NCBI GenBank assembly: GCA_910586065.1
Contig: CAJUGI010000008.1
Location: 1 to 52,578, forward strand
Direction: 5' to 3'
Origin: an uncultured Christensenella sp.
GTDB taxonomy: Bacteria > Bacillota > Clostridia > Christensenellales > Borkfalkiaceae
Length of the DNA stretch: 52,578 nucleotides
Positions within the stretch are counted from its first letter, which is position 1, and each line of letters opens with the position of its first letter. Shown piece by piece: positions 14,694 to 22,167 of the stretch. The notes under the pieces were generated by a model, which was not told the DNA's origin, did not search any database, and saw nothing but the letters and a program-made list of their open reading frames with translations. The translations under genes and the position numbers were made by a program.

Positions 14694-15269
14694 ATGGAAA
14701 AGATATACATTTCAGGCCGAATTAGCGGCCTACCAATAGAAGAAGTAGCGGCAAAGTTCGACGAAACGGAAACCAAGTTAAAAGCCCAAGGTTACGAAGT
14801 GATAAACCCGCTTAAAAACGGTATTCCGGCTACCGCCTCTTGGGAAGCCCATGTAGCTATGGACGTTCTTCTACTTATGGGGTGCGACGCTATTTATTTG
14901 TTGCCCGATTGGGGATTTTCCAAAGGGGCTACGCTTGAAAAGAATTTAGCCGAACTAACGGGAAAGACAATTATTTACGAAGAAGTACCTGCCTTCCAGC
15001 ACATAAAGCAGGCGATAGCCGAAGGCATGGGCGTTTCATTCTTCGATATTATAGGCGAAAGTAGAGAGCAAAAACACGTCTTTTCCCGTATGATTTTCGC
15101 CCAGCTATGCCGTGAAGAAGGGGCAACGGTGGTAAGGATTGCAAAAGAGATGAAGCGGAACCATGCTACTATTATCTACTACCTCAGAAAGTACCCGGAT
15201 GATTACCGATATACCCCCGAATTTAGGGCTTATGCAAACGCAGTCAAAGCCCACCTATCAAAAGACTAA
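14694..15269 (+). CDS. DUF4406-like domain fused to a DnaA-like DNA-binding domain
   Basis: Residues 1-95 (MEKIYISGRISGLPIEEVAA, then YEVINPLKNG, then MGCDAIYLLPDWGFSKGATL) match DUF4406, a nucleoside-deoxyribosyltransferase-like fold. Residues about 105-190 (FFDIIGESREQKHVFSRMIF, then GATVVRIAKEMKRNHATIIY) look like the DnaA domain IV helix-turn-helix. The fusion suggests a DNA-binding protein with a nucleotide-binding or base-exchange head. It directly follows the helicase loader and so may act in replication initiation or base modification. Confidence 0.75.
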   Translation: MEKIYISGRISGLPIEEVAAKFDETETKLKAQGYEVINPLKNGIPATASWEAHVAMDVLLLMGCDAIYLLPDWGFSKGATLEKNLAELTGKTIIYEEVPAFQHIKQAIAEGMGVSFFDIIGESREQKHVFSRMIFAQLCREEGATVVRIAKEMKRNHATIIYYLRKYPDDYRYTPEFRAYANAVKAHLSKD

Positions 15270-15301
15270 TTTTCCGCGAAAGCGTCTGACTATAATACGA
15301 A

Positions 15302-16927
15302 ATGGACAACATTAGATTACTATATATAGACTTGTTTTGCGGTGCGGGTGGAACAAGTACAGGCGTAGAGAAGGCCAACTATAAGGAGCGAAAATGCGCG
15401 AAGGTTATAGCTTGCGTAAACCACGACGCGAACGCCATAGCGAGCCACGCGGCCAATCATCCCGAAGCGCAGCACTATACGGAAGATATGCGAACCTTGG
15501 ACTTACGCCCATTGGCAGAACATACCGCCGAAATGCGCCGAATGTACCCTATGGCGAAAGTTGTGCTTTGGGCTTCGCTTGAATGTACCAATTTCAGCCG
15601 GGCCAAAGGCGGCCAGCCCCGCGACGCAGATAGCCGTACCCTTGCCGAACACTTGTTTAGGTACATAGAAGCTCTTACCCCCGATTATATCCAAATCGAG
15701 AACGTAGAAGAATTTATGAGCTGGGGCGACTTGGACGAAAACGGAAAACCGATTAGCAGGGACAAAGGGCGGCTTTATACCAATTGGGTAGATAACGTAA
15801 AAGCCTACGGGTACAAGTTCGACCATAGAATACTTAATGCAGCGGATTATGGGGCATATACCAGCCGAAAGCGTTTCTTCGGGATATTTGCCAAACCGTA
15901 CCTACCTATTGTATGGCCGAAGCCTACCCACTCAAAGACCGGGGGCGGCGACCTTTTCGGCAGCTTGGCGAAGTGGAAACCCGTAAAGGAAGTTTTGGAC
16001 TTTGCCGATGAAGGGGAAAGTATCTTTAATCGTAAAAAACCGCTTTCGCCTAAGACCTTGGAACGCATATACGCGGGCCTTATAAAGTTCGTAGCAGGCG
16101 GGAAGGATTCGTTTTTGATTAAATATAATTCAGTCAATAAGAAGACGGGGAAGCATATCCCGCCTTCGATAGATGAACCATGCCCTACCGTAGCTTGCCA
16201 AAACAGGTTAGGGATAGCGAACATTCATTTTCTCGCAAAGCATTTTAGCGGACACCCGGAAAGCAAGGTTTCCAGCGTAGACAACGTAGCGGGAACCATT
16301 ACGACCGTAGACCACCATAGTTTAGTAGGGGCCGAATTTCTTTCGGCATACTATGGAAACGGTAATAATCATTCCGTAAATATGCCTTCGCCCACTATTA
16401 CAACGAAAGATAGGTTTTCGGTGGTAAAGCCGGAATTTATAGCGAACAATTATAGCGGCGGCGGGCAATTATCATCCTTGGATAACCCTTGCCCGGCGGT
16501 AATGACGAATCCCAAGCAAAACGTAATAGCCTGCAAATGGTATCTTATGAACCCTCAATTTTCTAACGCCGGCGGTTCCGTCGAAAAGCCGTGCTTTACC
16601 CTTATCGCCAAAATGGATAAAAAGCCCCCGTACCTTATTGCTACGGAGTGCGGACAATTGGCAATAGAGATTTACGAAACCGATAGCGGCCCAATGCGGA
16701 AAATAAAGGAGTTTATGGCCCTTTACGGTATCGTCGATATAAAAATGCGAATGTTAAAAATTATCGAGTTAAAGCGAATTATGGGGTTCCCGGAAAACTA
16801 CACCCTTATAGGGACGCAAGCCGACCAAAAGAAGTTTATCGGCAATGCGGTAGAAGTGAATATAGCCCGTGTTCTATGCGAAGCCTTGGTAGAAGAAATT
16901 GTAGACGAACTATTAAAAGTTGCATAG
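15302..16927 (+). CDS. DNA (cytosine-5) methyltransferase
   Basis: This 541-residue enzyme has the C5-methyltransferase SAM motif I DLFCGAGG (residues 10-17). Catalytic Cys95 lies in ASLECTNFS, where Glu replaces the usual Pro before Cys. Motif VI is ENV (133-135), motif VIII is SRKRFF, and a C-terminal IMGFPENY region completes the fold. Between about residues 265 and 450 lies a set of degenerate repeats of about 35 residues, each with a DxPCPTV/SPTITT-like core, in the target-recognition region. It probably methylates phage DNA against host restriction. It is in the early operon with no matching endonuclease beside it. Confidence 0.9.
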   Translation: MDNIRLLYIDLFCGAGGTSTGVEKANYKERKCAKVIACVNHDANAIASHAANHPEAQHYTEDMRTLDLRPLAEHTAEMRRMYPMAKVVLWASLECTNFSRAKGGQPRDADSRTLAEHLFRYIEALTPDYIQIENVEEFMSWGDLDENGKPISRDKGRLYTNWVDNVKAYGYKFDHRILNAADYGAYTSRKRFFGIFAKPYLPIVWPKPTHSKTGGGDLFGSLAKWKPVKEVLDFADEGESIFNRKKPLSPKTLERIYAGLIKFVAGGKDSFLIKYNSVNKKTGKHIPPSIDEPCPTVACQNRLGIANIHFLAKHFSGHPESKVSSVDNVAGTITTVDHHSLVGAEFLSAYYGNGNNHSVNMPSPTITTKDRFSVVKPEFIANNYSGGGQLSSLDNPCPAVMTNPKQNVIACKWYLMNPQFSNAGGSVEKPCFTLIAKMDKKPPYLIATECGQLAIEIYETDSGPMRKIKEFMALYGIVDIKMRMLKIIELKRIMGFPENYTLIGTQADQKKFIGNAVEVNIARVLCEALVEEIVDELLKVA

Positions 16928-16928
16928 A

Positions 16929-17285
16929 ATGACACTACGAATTATTAAACCACCGAAACCCGGTAAAATGTTCGTTACGTTGGCTTCTACCGGCTATTTA
17001 TTTTTCAGTAGCCGAGCAGTTGCAGAACTTAACCTTTCAGAGCATAAAGGGGTACTATTGGCCCACGATGAACGCGGGGCTTTGTACTTGAAAGTTTCCT
17101 ATAATACAGACCCCGACGCTTTCCGGGTTTATGTACGGAAAAATGGGGTCTGTTCGGTTACGTGTATTCGGGTCGCGCCCTTGTTTCGCCGTATAGGTAT
17201 CGAAATTAAAGAATCAACCAGGTACAACCTTATCGAAGCCTCGGAAGAAGGTTTTTATAAGATAGAAGGACTTAAAACAAAATGA
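16929..17285 (+). CDS. Hypothetical early protein
   Basis: The ATG at 16929 gives 118 residues, beginning right after the methyltransferase stop; an in-frame TTG at 16920 is less likely. The protein looks beta-rich and basic (MFVTLASTGYLFFSSRAVAE, GIEIKESTRYNLIE). It ends in an ATGA overlap with the next gene. No family recognised. Confidence 0.65.
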   Translation: MTLRIIKPPKPGKMFVTLASTGYLFFSSRAVAELNLSEHKGVLLAHDERGALYLKVSYNTDPDAFRVYVRKNGVCSVTCIRVAPLFRRIGIEIKESTRYNLIEASEEGFYKIEGLKTK

Positions 17286-17470
17286 AAACAAAGGATTTAA
17301 GCAAGTTGCCGGAAGGAGCTATTTTGCTGGTAGTAAAGAACAGTAACGGGACATTTTCGCCGTTAGGCATAAACCCCGACCAAGGGCGAATTATAACGGC
17401 TTTTATCGGGAAATTAAGCGAAGAACAGCCGTTAGTAGTAGCCAAAGGAATAGAGTTAATAACCAAATAA
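17282..17470 (+). CDS. Hypothetical small protein
   Basis: This 62-residue protein overlaps the previous stop (ATGA) and is 10 bases before ssb. It is compact and beta-like (GAILLVVKNSNGTFSPLG). No family recognised. Confidence 0.6.
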   Translation: MKTKDLSKLPEGAILLVVKNSNGTFSPLGINPDQGRIITAFIGKLSEEQPLVVAKGIELITK

Positions 17471-17480
17471 TTAAAGCAAT

Positions 17481-17903
17481 ATGTTAGTATTAGAAGCAAT
17501 TGGCAACCTCGGAGCGGACGCCATTATTAAAGACCTTAACGGACAAAAGTACATAGCTTTCAGCGTAGCCCATACCGAAAGCTATAAAGATTCGCAGGGG
17601 CAACGACACGAACGTACGACTTGGGTAAGTTGCCTTAAATACGGAGAAAGCCCGGTAATTAACTATTTGAAGAAAGGAACCCGCGTATTCATTCGTGGCG
17701 AACTTTCGGCCAAGGCATACGAAGCCGGCGGAGCATTGCAAGCCGGTATAAATTGCCGGGTTAGAGAATTGCAGCTTTTAGGCGGAAACCGGGCGGACCA
17801 AACAGAAGCCCCCCAGCAGGCCGTAACGACTTCGGCCGCTACACCAACTTACGCTCCGCCGGCATATCAGCAACCCGAAGAAGTAGACGATTTACCATTT
17901 TAA
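17481..17903 (+). CDS. ssb: Single-stranded DNA-binding protein
   Basis: This 140-residue protein has a typical OB fold: LEAIGNLGADAIIKDLNGQK, FSVAHTESYKDSQG, TTWVSCLKYG, YLKKGTRVFIRGELSAKAYE. A disordered Gln/Thr/Pro-rich linker follows, then the acidic tip DDLPF that SSBs use to recruit partners. It protects single strands in phage replication and likely cooperates with the RecT at 9151-9936. Confidence 0.95.
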   Translation: MLVLEAIGNLGADAIIKDLNGQKYIAFSVAHTESYKDSQGQRHERTTWVSCLKYGESPVINYLKKGTRVFIRGELSAKAYEAGGALQAGINCRVRELQLLGGNRADQTEAPQQAVTTSAATPTYAPPAYQQPEEVDDLPF

Positions 17904-17914
17904 CAATTACCGAT

Positions 17915-18208
17915 ATGATAGGAAAGAAATTAAGCCCCGTGCTTGAAGAAATGGAAGCTACCCTTTGGGAGTACGAAGCATTTAACGGAGCAAAACCGAA
18001 TTACACCTTAGAAGGGTTCCGGGCTTCTACAAAAATATTTATGAGCGCACTATTAGATAAGTTTTTCGAGAAGCAGCAGGCCGAAGGAGTTAGCCAAGAA
18101 GACACCTTAAAAGCCGTAGAAAAATTAGGGCAAGACGTTCGGGCCTTGGTCTTTAACGCTACCGGAATAGATACGCACCTACTTTATAACCGAACAAAAG
18201 TTAATTAA
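17915..18208 (+). CDS. Hypothetical helical protein
   Basis: This 97-residue protein begins MIGKKLSPVLEEMEATLWEY and seems all-helical. No family recognised. It is 11 bases after ssb. Confidence 0.65.
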   Translation: MIGKKLSPVLEEMEATLWEYEAFNGAKPNYTLEGFRASTKIFMSALLDKFFEKQQAEGVSQEDTLKAVEKLGQDVRALVFNATGIDTHLLYNRTKVN

Positions 18209-18218
18209 AATATTGAGT

Positions 18219-18461
18219 ATGAAAGCAAAACAATTTAAGGAAGTAAATGCAGTTTACGGAGAAAATCAACCCGAATATTACCCCCTTCCTGCATATAAAT
18301 CAGAAGACGGAACGGCGGTTTTTTGCTTTGAGTTGGACGAAGAAGAACGGAAGAAGATAGCGGAAACCGGGGAACTTTGGGTAGCCCTTCGAACATTTAA
18401 CCAGCCATTACAGCCAATATGCGTAACCGTGAATAAGTCGGACGTTTTAATAACACAATAG
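18219..18461 (+). CDS. Hypothetical small protein
   Basis: The ATG at 18219 gives 80 residues; a TTG six bases upstream is also in frame. It has short strands (GTAVFCFELDEEERKKIAET, ICVTVNKSDVL). No family recognised. Confidence 0.6.
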   Translation: MKAKQFKEVNAVYGENQPEYYPLPAYKSEDGTAVFCFELDEEERKKIAETGELWVALRTFNQPLQPICVTVNKSDVLITQ

Positions 18462-18462
18462 T

Positions 18463-19005
18463 ATGAAAGCAGTAGTAACACTTGGCAAATACTTCGGCCC
18501 GAAGCACCCCCGTAAAGGGCAAGAAACGGGCTTTATAGCCAAAGTAGCCGACGGGCGGAAGGTACACACCTGCCGAAGCAATTACGGGTATTGGCGGGCA
18601 AAAATCGAAAAAATAACGGCTACGGGTGGAGTTCTTAGCGTCCGCCAATGGAGCGCAAAACCATACCGAAGCCCCCAAGAAGTTATAACCGAGATTCCGG
18701 CCGGCATTGTAGGCGTGCAAAGGTTGGCGTTACGGCGCGAACGTCGTGTAATAAATCACTATGCGGAAGAACAGGATAAACCGATAGCAACTGCCACTTA
18801 TTACGATTATACGGCAGAGGTAGACGGCCACCCCGTCCCCCTGGAGATTTTAGCCGAAAACGACGGGCTTACGGTAGACGATTTTAAGGCATGGTTCGCG
18901 CCGATTTTCGCCGAAACAGATAAGAAGTACCCGCAGTTCGCCGGGCTTGCTTCTGCCGTTACGATTGACTTCGCTATTATTCACTTTACAAAAAGGCGGT
19001 ACTAA
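18463..19005 (+). CDS. Hypothetical early protein
   Basis: This 180-residue basic protein starts one base after the previous stop. The first half is Lys/Arg-rich and beta-like (MKAVVTLGKYFGPKHPRKGQ, VHTCRSNYGYWRAKIEK). The second half is more acidic (VPLEILAENDGLTVDDFKAW). I recognise no domain. The stop overlaps the next start by one base. Confidence 0.65.
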   Translation: MKAVVTLGKYFGPKHPRKGQETGFIAKVADGRKVHTCRSNYGYWRAKIEKITATGGVLSVRQWSAKPYRSPQEVITEIPAGIVGVQRLALRRERRVINHYAEEQDKPIATATYYDYTAEVDGHPVPLEILAENDGLTVDDFKAWFAPIFAETDKKYPQFAGLASAVTIDFAIIHFTKRRY

Positions 19006-19208
19006 TGGGAACACGAAGCGACAATTTGCCGAATGGCCTATATAGGGACGACGACGGAAGTATAGGGCTTATAATATGCCCCAAATGCCAGCGCGAAAAC
19101 TATGCGCTTAATGTAGCCCTCGGTTATTGTACTTGGTGCGGCTACGACGCGAATAAAGATTATAACATACATAAAGATAAAGACGATGAAAGTAAAGGAC
19201 ATAATTAA
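19005..19208 (+). CDS. Small zinc-ribbon-like protein
   Basis: This 67-residue protein has two CxxC pairs (ICPKCQREN and YCTWCGYDA) that fit a zinc ribbon, with acidic ends. Such small phage proteins often bind nucleic acid or other proteins. It overlaps the next gene by 23 bp. Confidence 0.65.
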   Translation: MGTRSDNLPNGLYRDDDGSIGLIICPKCQRENYALNVALGYCTWCGYDANKDYNIHKDKDDESKGHN

Positions 19209-19488
19209 AGACGACAAATTTAACGAGTTCTTAGGCTACGAAATAGAAGCCTATAACAACCGACCGGCTCCGCAAGAAGGTTGCAGGTATCGCCGGACAC
19301 CGTACGACGCATTGAAGGATGCGGGAATATTTACGGTAGAAGGTATTAGGGAAACTTTTATAAAGGTTGCGAACCTTGAAAGCGGCCTGCCGAAGTCCCA
19401 GCGCGACGCAATAACCGGGCTTGTATTCAGAGTAGCCCAAACGGTAGTAAACTATCGTGCGAAACAAGAAGTAGAAGCTAAAAAGTAG
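19186..19488 (+). CDS. Hypothetical protein
   Basis: This 100-residue, mostly helical protein starts MKVKDIIKDDKFNEFLGYEI. No family recognised; the gene is supported by tight packing with its neighbours. Confidence 0.6.
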   Translation: MKVKDIIKDDKFNEFLGYEIEAYNNRPAPQEGCRYRRTPYDALKDAGIFTVEGIRETFIKVANLESGLPKSQRDAITGLVFRVAQTVVNYRAKQEVEAKK

Positions 19489-19493
19489 ATATT

Positions 19494-20087
19494 ATGGGAT
19501 TCAAAGCAATAAAGCAGCATTACGATATAGGGTATATCGTGGCTATATATAACGAAGAAAAATACGGCGGGGATTGTATTTGTATCGGTTCCGGGTTTGT
19601 TCACGGGCTTATAGCCATAAATATAGAAACCGGTAAAGTTTTCTATTCATCATTGGTTACGCCCGGAGAAAATAGTGAAATAGGACAGCTTGCCGCTCGT
19701 ATTAAGGCAGACGAAAAAAACGGGGTACTTCGGGCCTTGATTGATGAACCGGACACCTTCGCCCGTAACCTTCCGGTATTTACTACCGAGAATTGGGCAG
19801 TAAAGGCCGAACAATGCGAGGAATACGGTTGGCCCAATACCACCCACACGGGGCGAATAATGTACGAAAATACATACTTCCGTACGCGAGCCGAAGCGTA
19901 CGCCGACCTACTTAAAGATACAAAGAACGGCATAAAACATCGCTGGATTGCCAGTAGCGTACAGGACGCATTACGAAAACTTAGGCGGGCTATTTGGCTA
20001 TACATGGAAACTATCGGTTATTGGGTTGCGGCCCGCACTATTGGCCGCTTCATAATGAAACGAAGCTATGGGAAGAAAAGGACGTAG
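19494..20087 (+). CDS. Hypothetical early protein
   Basis: This 197-residue protein begins with a beta-rich domain (HYDIGYIVAIYNEEKYGGDC, LIAINIETGKVFYSSLVTPG). A basic helical tail follows (LRKLRRAIWLYMETIGYWVA) that might associate with membranes. No family recognised. Its end overlaps the next gene by 20 bp. Confidence 0.65.
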   Translation: MGFKAIKQHYDIGYIVAIYNEEKYGGDCICIGSGFVHGLIAINIETGKVFYSSLVTPGENSEIGQLAARIKADEKNGVLRALIDEPDTFARNLPVFTTENWAVKAEQCEEYGWPNTTHTGRIMYENTYFRTRAEAYADLLKDTKNGIKHRWIASSVQDALRKLRRAIWLYMETIGYWVAARTIGRFIMKRSYGKKRT

Positions 20088-20622
20088 ACCGGGGGCTATT
20101 GATACTGCCCCCACCTTCCCGGAACCAAAACAGCCGCACGATAACAGCCGACACCGGGAATTATGCCGATTAGCGGGGAAATGGTTACGAAAGCCAAAAT
20201 TCGGCTCCAGCTACTGCCCATACGTTGCCGTAGAATTGGTAACGGCCAGCCAAGAAATCCCGGACGTTTTCGGGTGGAACTATTGGGCTACGGTTCTTAT
20301 CGAAGTGAAGGTTTCGCGTTCCGACTTCTTGGCCGATGCAAAAAAGAGTTTCCGCCAGCAGCCGGAAGAAGGCGTAGGGGCCTTTCGGTACTATTGCAGT
20401 CCCGAAGGATTGATAACCGAAGTCGATTTGCCGGATAAATGGGGGCTACTTTGGGAGAAAGACGGGGTTATAACCGTCGTTAAGGATGCGGAACGCCAGC
20501 AACAAAACGCGCAAGGCGAAATAACTATCCTTGCTTCGATTATGCGCCGCGAAGGGGTAAAGCCCCGGTTATTTGATTACAGAAAGCAAAATAATGAGTA
20601 TGAAGCAGAACGAAGAAACTAA
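20068..20622 (+). CDS. PD-(D/E)XK nuclease-like protein (MmcB-type)
   Basis: This 184-residue protein carries the nuclease core IPDVFGW, then LIEVKVSRSDFLAD (the Asp and the ExK of the fold), with a following Gln/Arg-rich helix. This is the pattern of MmcB-like and related PD-(D/E)XK proteins in phage genomes, which may act in DNA repair or end processing. No substrate can be inferred. The next gene starts within its last 30 bases. Confidence 0.7.
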   Translation: MGRKGRRPGAIDTAPTFPEPKQPHDNSRHRELCRLAGKWLRKPKFGSSYCPYVAVELVTASQEIPDVFGWNYWATVLIEVKVSRSDFLADAKKSFRQQPEEGVGAFRYYCSPEGLITEVDLPDKWGLLWEKDGVITVVKDAERQQQNAQGEITILASIMRREGVKPRLFDYRKQNNEYEAERRN

Positions 20623-20863
20623 GGCTTTACAGGAAGAAATAAGGACACTAAAAGCCGAAAAGAAGGAATTGGCTTGTAGGTTAAGCGGTCTTTCTTCGAC
20701 GTTAATACAGGTTCTTAAAGTAAAATCCCTTAGAGGTTGCGAGGTAAAAAATTGGGTGGGATTTCAGAACGGGAACGGTACGGACGTAGGGCAAGATATA
20801 GAACGATTGATTAAGCGGGCCGAACGGGAACAGAAGTATTTATTAACGGTTAAACACGAATAG
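20594..20863 (+). CDS. Small coiled-coil protein
   Basis: The ATG at 20594 gives 89 residues. Residues 5-40 are a strong coiled coil (MKQNEETKALQEEIRTLKAE), followed by KVKSLRGCEVKNWVGFQNGN. It overlaps the nuclease-like gene. No family recognised. Confidence 0.6.
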   Translation: MSMKQNEETKALQEEIRTLKAEKKELACRLSGLSSTLIQVLKVKSLRGCEVKNWVGFQNGNGTDVGQDIERLIKRAEREQKYLLTVKHE

Positions 20864-20865
20864 GT

Positions 20866-21246
20866 ATGTTCGACACAGATAAAGTTATAGTAGTTGCCGA
20901 CGTTACGAAGCAGCCGTATTTATCGGTCGCTCGTTTTTCGGGCGGGTGCCGGGTAAATGGCGTATTCTACGCCTATGTTCTCCAGCGCGATATTTTGGTA
21001 CGCGAAGATTGGTTAAAGGCATATTCGGCTATGGATTACGACAAATTTATAGCCGCCGTTAAAACCGGAGCCAAACAGGAATTACCGACTTGCCGGACTT
21101 GTAAGCACCGCCAGCGTTGGGAATTGAACGACCATAGCACGAAGATAGTGCAAAGTTGCGCCCTTCAAAAGAGCCGAAGAACGGGTAACGGATTGAAGCG
21201 AATAAAGGTAACTAACCCGGCTTGCCGCTTATACGAAAAAGAATAA
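20866..21246 (+). CDS. Hypothetical protein with C-terminal Cys cluster
   Basis: This 126-residue protein has a beta-rich N-terminus and a C-terminal Cys/His group (LPTCRTCKHRQRW, SCALQKS, NPACRLY) that may bind zinc. The gene that follows has a similar Cys arrangement, so the two may be distant paralogues. No family recognised. Confidence 0.65.
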   Translation: MFDTDKVIVVADVTKQPYLSVARFSGGCRVNGVFYAYVLQRDILVREDWLKAYSAMDYDKFIAAVKTGAKQELPTCRTCKHRQRWELNDHSTKIVQSCALQKSRRTGNGLKRIKVTNPACRLYEKE

Positions 21247-21251
21247 AATTT

Positions 21252-21419
21252 ATGGGACAAAGCAAAAAAAGACATTGTTGGAGTTGCATATACCTTGAAC
21301 GAGATGCAACCAGCAATAACGACCATTGCAAGTTACAGAACGTAATAAAAAGTCGCAATGCGATAGCGTGTAAAAAACATAAGATTTGGTATAAAACAAA
21401 GGTTAAATGCGACATATAG
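21252..21419 (+). CDS. Small Cys-rich protein
   Basis: The ATG at 21252 gives 55 residues with HCWSCIYLE, HCKLQ and ACKKH, a likely zinc-binding set like the end of the preceding protein. It overlaps the VRR-NUC gene by 13 bp. Confidence 0.6.
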   Translation: MGQSKKRHCWSCIYLERDATSNNDHCKLQNVIKSRNAIACKKHKIWYKTKVKCDI

Positions 21420-21772
21420 AAAGCCAAATACAGAAGGACTGCGTTACTTGGTTCCGGTTGCAGTACCCGAAAATAGGCCGCCTTCTTTTCGCGGTTCCGA
21501 ACGGCGGGGCGAGGAACGCAAAGGAAGCCGCGATTATGAAGGGCGAAGGAGTAACGGCCGGGGTTGCCGACCTTATCCTACTTTACCCTTCCGGCGGGTT
21601 TCATTCCCTTTGTATCGAGTTTAAGACCCCCAGCAAAAGCAGCCGGCAGACACCCACGCAAAAGGAGTGGCAAGCGTTGGCCGAAGCGCACGGTAATAAG
21701 TACATCGTTTGCCGTTCCTTAGAAGATTTCCAGCAGGTTATACGGGCATATATCCCCCGTCTATGTTGGTAA
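21407..21772 (+). CDS. VRR-NUC domain nuclease
   Basis: This 121-residue protein is a single VRR-NUC domain. It contains VPNGGARNAKEAAIMKGEGV, then GVADLILL (Asp55), then CIEFKTP (Glu71 and Lys73), then a Gln (85) in TPTQKEW. VRR-NUC proteins are structure-selective nucleases, and phages often carry one near replication and packaging genes as a Holliday-junction-type resolvase. It is the last gene of the early operon; the palindrome at 21793-21823 follows. Confidence 0.9.
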   Translation: MRHIESQIQKDCVTWFRLQYPKIGRLLFAVPNGGARNAKEAAIMKGEGVTAGVADLILLYPSGGFHSLCIEFKTPSKSSRQTPTQKEWQALAEAHGNKYIVCRSLEDFQQVIRAYIPRLCW

Positions 21773-21792
21773 CTTTTTAATTATTCTTGGAT

Positions 21793-21831
21793 AAAGAAGC
21801 GTATTATAATAATACGCTTCTTTTATTTTTG
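21793..21831 (+). promoter_or_regulatory. Palindromic late-promoter element, site A (may also terminate the early operon)
   Basis: Two perfect 14-bp arms (21793-21806 and 21810-21823) surround a 3-nt centre, with core GCGTATTA-TAA-TAATACGC. A -7-type box TATTTTTG follows at 21824-21831. The core recurs at 31900-31916 and 45737-45755, each before a late block. Because arms and T-run also look like a hairpin terminator, site A may do both: end the early operon and start the packaging operon. Confidence 0.7.
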
Positions 21832-21871
21832 CGTAACGCGAATATTTACACACAAATAAACGTACGCAGGT

Positions 21872-22162
21872 ATGAAAGAAAAGATTTTACAGGCTCTTAC
21901 GACCTTTAAGGGCTACTTATTCAGTTCGGACAAATGGCTACATTTAGCGGCGGGCTTTATTATCGCCTTCTTCGTGGGGCTTTTCGGTGTATTCTATGGC
22001 CTTTGCGCCGGGATTGCGGCCGCCGCCGGGAAAGAGCTTTACGACAATTTCAGCAAGAAAGGAACCCCGGAAGTTTGGGATTTCATTTTTTCGGTAGTCG
22101 GTGTACTTGCCGGTGTCCTTAACGTACTATTGGCCCGCTTAGTCTTCCACTTCATCGTGTAG
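21872..22162 (+). CDS. Small membrane protein, possible holin-like
   Basis: This 96-residue protein has two or three hydrophobic helices (WLHLAAGFIIAFFVGLFGVF, then GLCAGIAAAAG, then FIFSVVGVLAGVLNVLLARL) joined by a KELYDNFSKKGTPEVWD loop. The layout recalls small YfiM/DUF2279-like membrane proteins or holins. It is the first gene after late-promoter site A and precedes the packaging genes. A separate holin is at 49482-49973. Confidence 0.65.
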   Translation: MKEKILQALTTFKGYLFSSDKWLHLAAGFIIAFFVGLFGVFYGLCAGIAAAAGKELYDNFSKKGTPEVWDFIFSVVGVLAGVLNVLLARLVFHFIV

Positions 22163-22167
22163 AGCCT

